A stretch of DNA of 16,077 bases from positions 1-16,077 of the forward strand of contig JALOBT010000049.1 in assembly GCA_023228125.1 (NCBI GenBank), given 5' to 3'. The notes under the pieces were generated by a model. The model saw only the letters and a program-made list of their open reading frames with translations, searched no databases and was not told the DNA's origin. This document shows positions 6,619 to 12,396 of this stretch, piece after piece. The stretch comes from Candidatus Cloacimonadota bacterium (GTDB taxonomy: Bacteria > Cloacimonadota > Cloacimonadia > Cloacimonadales > Cloacimonadaceae). The position numbers and the translations under genes were made by a program. The stretch's first letter is position 1; every line of letters begins with the position of its first letter.

Positions 6619-7130
6619 ATGCTGTAGGCATGCCATTTCAGATAGACTCCGAACAACCACATACCCTAAAGAATGCTGTAGGCAGGCCATTTCAGATAGA
6701 CTCCGAACATCCACATACCCTAAAGAATGCTGTAGGCATGCCATTTCAGATAGACTCCGAACAACCACATACCCTAAAGAATGCTGTAGGCAGGCCATTT
6801 CAGATAGACTCCGAACAACCACATACCCTAAAGAATGCTGTAGGCACGGCATTTCAGATAGCAAACCATGGCTACACAACAGATTGAGTCCCTTCGGGAC
6901 GGCATTTCAGATAGACCCCCAACAAACAATATACCCTAAAGAGTGCTGTAGGCACGGCATTTCAGATAGCAAACCAACAACCACACACCATCTGAGTCCC
7001 TTCGGGACGGCATTTCAGATAGACCCCCAACAAACAAATACCCTAAAGAGTGCTGTAGGCACGGCATTTCAGATAGCAAACCAACAACCACACACCCTAA
7101 AGAGTCCCTTCGGGACGGCATTTCAGATAG
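6619..7130 (+). repeat. Mini-hairpin array, copy 2 (10 units)
   Basis: The 14-base tail GSCATTTCAGATAG starts at 6632, 6686, 6740, 6794, 6848, 6901, 6956, 7009, 7063 and 7117, a spacing of 53-55 bp. The 13 nt before each tail form a 5-bp stem with a triloop, either ATGCT-GTA-GGCAT/C/G or GTCCC-TTC-GGGAC. From 6848 onward the two hairpin types alternate, giving a higher-order repeat of about 108 bp. The linkers are conserved as well. Confidence 0.85.
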
Positions 7131-7354
7131 CTGGGGCGGCTGGCAGATGCATTCCCGAGTCCGGAGCGTAGCGCAGGACAACACTTCAATAGAGAATCCG
7201 CCATGATAAGCTGTGATATATTGGTTCATATAGCTGCGGGTGCCTGGCCTTCAAAAGGCCAGGAAAGAGTCTTGATCCAGGTGGCAGCCTCGTAGCGTGG
7301 GGGTTAAAAACCCACCACCTTTCGTCTTTCAAGGAGATGAGGTTTTAGCGTTTT
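7131..7354 (+). repeat. Conserved non-coding core, copy 2
   Basis: Near-identical partner of 3480-3700. It retains the CCTGGCC/GGCCAGG hairpin (7243-7263) and the GTAG-headed stem (7292-7318). It begins directly after the last hairpin unit, with no GTGA-loop hairpin. Confidence 0.75.
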
Positions 7355-7449
7355 AGCGTTTTAACGTTTTATCGTTTTAACGTTTTAACGTTTTAGCGTT
7401 TTAGCGTTTACCGTCTAACGTCTAACGTCTAACGCTTTACCGTTTTACC
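7342..7449 (+). repeat. Low-complexity CGTTTTAN tract, copy 2
   Basis: About 108 bp of CGTTTTAN and CGTCTAA units, half the length of the tract in copy 1. It ends at the GTAG of the following hairpin. Confidence 0.85.
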
Positions 7450-7474
7450 GTAGCGGTGGTCTCCGCACCGCTGA
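7450..7474 (+). repeat. GTAG-headed REP-like hairpin (type B)
   Basis: GTAG overlaps the foot of a perfect 7-bp stem, AGCGGTG (7452-7458) with CACCGCT (7466-7472). The head matches type A but the stem sequence is entirely different, so it is a distinct member of the same architecture. Confidence 0.55.
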
Positions 7475-8093
7475 CTGGAAAGCCTAACTTGCACTGGCAA
7501 TGCTGATCGGACAGTTTGACCCGCCCTGGAATTGCTGACAGGAAGATCTGTCTTGCCCCGGCAATGCTATCCCGAATGTGTGGCATCCTATTCACGTGAT
7601 ATTCCTGTGATAACTCTCAATTTTGGAGAGAGGATTATTTGTAGTTTATTCAGCAACCAGAAGATATAGAAAGCTTGTAATTTGGCAGGCAGAGCAAAAT
7701 TGAAAGTCAAAACAGGTATCGAACGGAAGTCTAAACGGCTTGGCAAATGCCGTGGGCAGGGCAGTTCAGATAGCAAAGCAGAAAGGTCTTGCGCTTCACC
7801 CGCAGATGCTTTGGCCTCCCGATACCATGATGCCGATGAGCATAAAACGCTGATCTGGCAGACGGAGGGATTCTTGCCAATTCCCTTACCAGCCAAGACT
7901 AGCCACTCGGTGTTCTCGGTGGTTTACAAATATCAGCTTTACAGGTAATTAGCTTATGCATAAAATAATCCTTGCCAAGAATGACGGCTTTTCAATAATG
8001 GTACTGATAAGTCATAAAAACAATTGCCAATATGACACATGAGACCTAATATAATTAACTAATAACATGATACACATGATTCTGGGAGGAATT
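7475..8093. other. Gene-free intergenic region
   Basis: No gene recognised. It holds one degenerate copy of the hairpin unit (7747-7773, ATGCCGTGGGCA then GTTCAGATAG) and the 17-mer TCGGTGTTCTCGGTGGT (7907-7923), repeated with one change at 10709-10725. It also contains a loosely repeated GGCAATGCT (7496 and 7561 region). The 7682-7948 plus and 7588-7896 minus frames look like chance: no family resemblance and no Shine-Dalgarno. The promoter of the gene at 8094 presumably lies in the AT-rich 7950-8080. Confidence 0.5.
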
Positions 8094-10640
8094 ATGAAAA
8101 AACTGATTTTAATATTTACGCTGAGTCTGCTGATGCTTGGTATGGCTTGGGGACAAGGTGTTGAAGACTTTACAAACTCAAATGCCACCAGCTCTTACGC
8201 AAACGGCAGTTTTGTAGGAAACAATAGCATTACCTGGTCCTACGTTGCATCCAGAGATGATAATGGTGATGCAAACTCTTCCGGCATTGTTGCTCCCGCC
8301 TTAATGCTCAGACGCTCAAGCGATAGCAGCGCAGTGTCATCCAGTACTATTAGTGGTGGGATTGGAGACTTCAGCGTGAAGCTATACAAAGGCTTTACTG
8401 GAAGTGGAAATCGGCAGGTCGAGCTATTCATCAATGGAGCTTCACAGGGAACAAGCACAGGTTTTAATGACTATAACCTGCACACGTTTACAGTTACAGG
8501 CATAAATGTCACAGGAGATATAGTAATCCAGATCAAAAATATCACATCCACTCAAGTAATAGTGGATGATATATCTTGGACTGCCTACGCATCTTCCACT
8601 CCCACGATCACCTTGAGCGAAAGTGATCTTACCGGCTTTAGCTATGAATTAGGCAGCGGCCCCTCCACTGAGCAGAACTTTACCGTAAGCGGCTCGAATC
8701 TGACTAATGATATCAGCATTGCCGCTACTACCAATTATGAGATATCTAAAACCAGTGGTACAGGATATACTACTGCTTTAACCTTTACACAATCTGGTGG
8801 GACTGTTTCTCAAACAACGATCTACGTCCGTCTCAAAGCCGGGCTAATTGTCGGTGATTACAATGGAGAAACTATCACTGCTATTTCTGCTGATGCTACC
8901 TCAAAAAACGTTACCTGCAGTGGCTCAGTAACAGCACCGCCTCCACCAGCTACTCCTTCTGCAAATTCTGCCACGGCTGTTTCTCACGAAGGCTTCACTG
9001 CAAGATGGGATGCGGTAAGCGGGGCTACATCTTATAAGCTTGATGTTTTGACTGGGACTATTTCCGAGCTTATTAATACCGGATTTGAGGGATCAACGTC
9101 TTTCCCAGATGGGTGGACAGTAAACAGCTCCTATGTGCAAAATAATAGCACCATAGCTTACAATGGAACCTATTACGCTGGTATGAATGCAACTGATGAC
9201 TACTTTTATACTCCACTCTTGTCTTCGCCAACTTCAATTTCTTTCTGGACAGAAGCATCAAGTAACAAGGCCAACAACACTGTTAAAATACAATATTCTG
9301 ATGATGCTTTAACTTGGATGGATCTTGCAACTTATATTGCGAATGGTTCAGATACGGGCGATATTATTTCTACTTGGACTCAAAAAACCGTGACTGCAAA
9401 CCTAACTGGCAATTATCGTATTAGGTGGTTTATGTCAGCCAGATCAGAAGGAAGTGCTTACTTTGATGATATTGTAATCACAGGTGGCTCAAGTTCAATT
9501 GTAACAGGATGGGACGATGTTACAGTTACCGAAAAGATTCAACGCGTGGATGAGCTTGACCCCAGCACAAATTACACCTACAGGGTTCGTTCCTGTAATA
9601 CTAACGGAACAAGTTCCAATTCGAATACTATAAGTGTCAGTACTACCGCCACAACAACAGGTGAAGGTGCCAATACTGCTATAGGTGGAGCCAGCACTGT
9701 AGTATCGGTCGCTCCCCTTGCCGGTTTCACCAATAACACCGTGGAAATTGATCCCGATACAATCACCAATGACGATTTTACCGTTACCGTTACTGGAGAT
9801 AAAACTGGTTTGGTCTATACGATTACGACAAACAACAATCTTGCATTAAATGGTGTTTATGAGCTGAATCATAATGCCTTGAATGGTTTGCCAACTAATG
9901 TAGTTATAAACATGGGAGAAATTGTAGATCCAATTTATGCACAAGAATTATCGATAATTGAGATTAATGGTATAGAAGCCAAATCCGCAAAGGGCACACT
10001 AACCATTAGAATCGATAGTGATGGCACCCTCCCCGTCGAACTCTCCTCCTTCACCATAGCCCTCAACGGCCACCACAAAGCTGTCCTCACCTGGGTCACC
10101 CAATCTGAGACCGGCGTGAGCGGATTCTACATCTATCGCAATAGCCAGAAAGACCTGGCGACAGCCGATATGATCAGCAATCTCATTCCCGCCACCAATA
10201 CTTCGCAGCAGAAGATCTACGTTTATACCGATAAAGAGCCGCTGAGTGCTGGCACCCATTATTATTGGTTGCAGGTGGCAGATTTTGATGGCAGCGATAG
10301 CTTTCATGGGCCTCTGAACCTGGTATATGGCGGAGACGATTCCCACAGCCCCGGCATGCCCAATATCACCGTGCTGAAAAGTGTGTACCCCAATCCCTTC
10401 AATCCCAGCACCACCCTCAGTTACGGTCTGGAGAAGGCGGAATCTGTGAAGATCACCATCTACAATAGCCGTGGCCAGGTGGTGCGCAGCATCGATGAAG
10501 GCAGCAAGAAAGCGGGCTATTACGATCTGATCTGGAACGGCGATGATGACAGGGGCCAGAGCCTGCCCAGCGGAGTATATCACATCCGGATGCAGGCTGG
10601 AGATAAGACCTTGAGCAAGAAAGCAGTCCTCATGAAATAG
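8094..10640 (+). CDS. Secreted multidomain protein with Ig-like, split FN3 and FlgD-like/Por sorting domains
   Basis: An exported protein of 848 residues. I place the start at 8094 rather than the in-frame ATG at 8067: GGGAGG lies 4-5 bases before it and a signal peptide begins there (MKKLILIFTLSLLMLGMAWGQ). Domains: about 22-168, a beta-sandwich N-terminal module (EDFTNSN, VDDISW) common in Bacteroidetes-type secreted proteins; about 170-281, an Ig-like repeat; a PPPP linker; about 287-520, a fibronectin type III domain that seems interrupted at about 325-465 by a jelly-roll/MAM-like domain (NTGFEG ... YFDDIVITGG); about 523-643, an unrecognised beta domain; about 645-750, the VELSSF/WVTQSET module shared with the protein at 4201; 764-848, VYPNPFNPST to the end, a FlgD-like/type IX sorting domain. 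No catalytic residues are evident. It is probably an adhesin or carbohydrate/protein-binding surface protein, but that is inference. Confidence 0.8.
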   Translation: MKKLILIFTLSLLMLGMAWGQGVEDFTNSNATSSYANGSFVGNNSITWSYVASRDDNGDANSSGIVAPALMLRRSSDSSAVSSSTISGGIGDFSVKLYKGFTGSGNRQVELFINGASQGTSTGFNDYNLHTFTVTGINVTGDIVIQIKNITSTQVIVDDISWTAYASSTPTITLSESDLTGFSYELGSGPSTEQNFTVSGSNLTNDISIAATTNYEISKTSGTGYTTALTFTQSGGTVSQTTIYVRLKAGLIVGDYNGETITAISADATSKNVTCSGSVTAPPPPATPSANSATAVSHEGFTARWDAVSGATSYKLDVLTGTISELINTGFEGSTSFPDGWTVNSSYVQNNSTIAYNGTYYAGMNATDDYFYTPLLSSPTSISFWTEASSNKANNTVKIQYSDDALTWMDLATYIANGSDTGDIISTWTQKTVTANLTGNYRIRWFMSARSEGSAYFDDIVITGGSSSIVTGWDDVTVTEKIQRVDELDPSTNYTYRVRSCNTNGTSSNSNTISVSTTATTTGEGANTAIGGASTVVSVAPLAGFTNNTVEIDPDTITNDDFTVTVTGDKTGLVYTITTNNNLALNGVYELNHNALNGLPTNVVINMGEIVDPIYAQELSIIEINGIEAKSAKGTLTIRIDSDGTLPVELSSFTIALNGHHKAVLTWVTQSETGVSGFYIYRNSQKDLATADMISNLIPATNTSQQKIYVYTDKEPLSAGTHYYWLQVADFDGSDSFHGPLNLVYGGDDSHSPGMPNITVLKSVYPNPFNPSTTLSYGLEKAESVKITIYNSRGQVVRSIDEGSKKAGYYDLIWNGDDDRGQSLPSGVYHIRMQAGDKTLSKKAVLMK

Positions 10641-10661
10641 AATGAGAAGACTATATTAAAC

Positions 10662-10691
10662 AAAAAGCCCGGGGCAATGCTCCGGGCTTTT
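10662..10691. terminator. Bidirectional intrinsic terminator
   Basis: AAAAGCCCGG...CCGGGCTTTT forms a stem of about 13 bp (one wobble) with loop AAT, with T-runs when read in either direction. It sits between two convergent genes, 21 bp after the plus-strand stop and about 50 bp beyond the serpin stop, and can serve both. Confidence 0.9.
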
Positions 10692-10740
10692 CATTATAGA
10701 ACCCCGATTCGGTGTCCTCGGTGGTAAAACAGCAGCGTAG

Positions 10741-12036
10741 CTACTCCGCTTCAGCCGGTTCCGGTTTCTGCACCTTCCCCATAAAGAGGATATTATTGTC
10801 TGCCTTGTGGATAATCATGCAGAGGAAGGGTTTATCGGCCCGAAATACCGGCATATTACTCACCGGAGGCTCCAGCGAAGTCTTGGCAAAACCGATCTGC
10901 GTGGCAGCAGCGGCCTCGGTGCCTTCTTCCAGCACTTCCAGGAAGGCTTTGTGCACGATATCCGAGATGTAGAGCTTGTCTGAGCCCGGGCTCAGGATAC
11001 CGGAGAAATCTGCGCTTCCAGCCTCGAAAGCAGCTCTCATACCCAGAGCTTTGAAGGTATCCGGCAGCGTATCCAGAGTTTGCTCCAGACAAAAACGCGG
11101 CAGGAAGAGCTCTACCTTCTGCACTTCGCTAAGCTGCTTCATCCAGCTCTGCCAGGTCTCTTGATTCAGGTCCTGGCACACTTTATCGATATCCTGAGGC
11201 AGCATAAAGACCATGGCGAGTTCTTCGTCCTCAAAAGGCAGCTCAATAAGCTGTCCTTCAGGAAGTTCAGCATAGTAAAACTCTCCCTTTTGCTGCATCA
11301 TGGGCACCAAGACCCACGAGCCATCTTCACGCTGGGAACTGGTATAAAACTTCTCTTCGTGGGTGCTTTTGCGGCTGAAAGGACTCAGCCAGGCGGATTT
11401 GAAATAGATGCTATTTACCAGCACCAGACCGTCATTGCTCTGGGCGATCTGCCTTTCGCTAACGATGTCTTTGATGCGCTCATTAGTCTGTTTTTCCACC
11501 CAGGCATTGATGAAATCTGCGCTCTGTTTGGCTTTCGAAAAGTCCAGAAGAAAGAGCTCGCTGCCAAAGGAGCTTTTTAAAGTCTGGGTGAATTGCGGCA
11601 CTATGCGGGCTTTGTTAGTATCTGCGCTGAACATGGCATTGGCGATCTGCAGTTCGGCTCTCTTGCGCGCCTGCACAGCGGCCAGGACTTTGCGGGATTT
11701 GGCAAAAGTTAAGTGCTGTTGATCCGGACTATAAGGGTAGCCCATCACCTTGCCCATTTCATTGGCAGTATTGCCTTTGGCGCCGGTATAGGCCAGACCC
11801 ATAGCGCTGTTTATGCTGTACGGCGAGAATAAGAGATTCTCCCCCTTATTTTCCACTTCCTGCCAGAGCCCAAAGGCAAAGGCATTGTTTTGCTGGCTGA
11901 GTTCAGCACTGCTGATTTCGTGATCCAGCGCTGGATAGTGATCTGCTTCCTGGACTTGTGCGCTCTTGTTTTTGCAGCACGCAGAGCTCAGCAGGATCGA
12001 GCCCACTGCTATGATGGTGATGAGATATTTGTGCAT
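10741..12036 (-). CDS. Serpin family protease inhibitor, predicted lipoprotein
   Basis: A 431-residue serpin, a suicide inhibitor that traps serine or cysteine proteases after cleavage of its reactive-centre loop. Family landmarks: NLLFSPYSINSAMGLAYTGAKGNTANEM (67-94), LVLVNSIYFKSAW (205-217), and KAFLEVLEEGTEAAAAT (363-379), the last being the hinge of an inhibitory serpin with small residues at P12-P9. Counting P15 at Gly372 puts P1 near Thr386, with Lys385 beside it. The stretch from there to the conserved DKPF (401-404) is about six residues longer than in alpha-1-antitrypsin, so the exact P1 is uncertain. The N-terminus (hydrophobic stretch, then LLSSAC) suggests lipidation at Cys20, placing it on the periplasmic or surface side. 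AGGAGA precedes the ATG by four bases. It probably protects envelope proteins from host, neighbour or self proteases. Confidence 0.92.
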   Translation of the reverse strand: MHKYLITIIAVGSILLSSACCKNKSAQVQEADHYPALDHEISSAELSQQNNAFAFGLWQEVENKGENLLFSPYSINSAMGLAYTGAKGNTANEMGKVMGYPYSPDQQHLTFAKSRKVLAAVQARKRAELQIANAMFSADTNKARIVPQFTQTLKSSFGSELFLLDFSKAKQSADFINAWVEKQTNERIKDIVSERQIAQSNDGLVLVNSIYFKSAWLSPFSRKSTHEEKFYTSSQREDGSWVLVPMMQQKGEFYYAELPEGQLIELPFEDEELAMVFMLPQDIDKVCQDLNQETWQSWMKQLSEVQKVELFLPRFCLEQTLDTLPDTFKALGMRAAFEAGSADFSGILSPGSDKLYISDIVHKAFLEVLEEGTEAAAATQIGFAKTSLEPPVSNMPVFRADKPFLCMIIHKADNNILFMGKVQKPEPAEAE

Positions 12037-12396
12037 TGTTTCTCCTATATTATTTATCTATTGTTTGGGAACAAGTAGCCCGTGGGGATCGGAGACGCTG
12101 TAAGAGCATCAGGGTATGGGTTTGGGGGCTTCTTGCTACTTTAGGTTCAAGTGAAATAAAAGAGAGTGCGAGGTCAAGTGTTTTCTGTGGGAGAGGGGGA
12201 AGAAGTCCAAACCAGGGAGCAGGTCTGCGGGCCTTCAGACGAGAGCTCTGCCATGCGGTATGCTCTTTATCCGTGTGCATCTGTGTGATCCGGAAAATCC
12301 GTGTGACTGTGCTTTTGTTTGCTGCACGCACCGTCTGAAGACAGTGCTACGGCCGGATTAATCCAGCGTTACGGGATAGGGATTTGTGGAAATATA
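12037..12396. other. Intergenic region with dispersed repeats
   Basis: No gene. The left part (12037-12260) is unremarkable apart from a GAAGTCCAAACC half-site (12205-12216) like those at 119-797. The right part (12262-12376) is a composite repeat: a run of ATCCGTGTG-like units followed by a two-hairpin element. It is found again at 15349-15460 downstream of rarA. No intrinsic terminator for leuS is evident. Confidence 0.55.
12262..12376 (-). repeat. Dispersed composite repeat downstream of leuS
   Basis: Read on the minus strand: a hairpin GCTGGA-TTAA-TCCGGC after CGTAAC, then GTAG plus the hairpin CACTGTC-TTCA-GACGGTG, then GTGCAGC, then ATCCGTGTG/ATCTGTGTG-like units (minus-strand complement). 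The element lies 21 bp after the leuS stop, in the sense orientation of that transcript. Its partner is at 15349-15460, with paired changes in the second stem. Confidence 0.7.

Larger units (their letters stand above)
6511..7474 (+). repeat. Composite repeat element, copy 2
   Basis: Same module order as 3115-3922: GAGGGTTGA tandem units (6511-6551), leader (6551-6616), hairpin-unit array (6619-7130, ten units instead of four), core (7131-7354), CGTTTTAN tract (7342-7449) and a GTAG hairpin (7450-7474). The leader plus first two units match copy 1 nearly base for base over about 150 bp. Open frames on both strands (6433-6879 minus, 6582-6887 plus) arise because the 54-bp period is a multiple of three; I do not treat them as genes. 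Confidence 0.8.

Noticed and set aside
6433..6887. Overlapping open frames on both strands encoding 18-residue repeats
   Set aside because: The 54-bp period is a multiple of three, so open frames appear on both strands by default. There is no Shine-Dalgarno, and unit number varies between copies. The same applies to 3044-3346 and 6884-7229.
6886..6900. UUCG tetraloop in the GTCCC...GGGAC hairpin
   Set aside because: Counting bases gives a 5-bp stem with a TTC triloop; a C(UUCG)G reading would break the lower stem.
6619..7130. CRISPR array, from regularly spaced repeats of about 36 bp with intervals of about 18 bp
   Set aside because: The intervals are themselves repeated from unit to unit, so there are no unique spacers. 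No cas genes are present.
7485..7580. tRNA or small RNA gene in the gap after composite copy 2
   Set aside because: There are GGCAATGCT repeats and a short GACAG/CTGTC stem but no cloverleaf or T-loop signature; I could not support an RNA gene.
8067..8093. Upstream ATG as the start of the second secreted protein
   Set aside because: Using it would put nine extra residues before the signal peptide and place the GGGAGG ribosome binding site inside the gene; 8094 is better.
9999..10583. 194-codon open frame antisense to the second secreted protein
   Set aside because: It lies over the conserved sorting domain of the sense gene and resembles no family.
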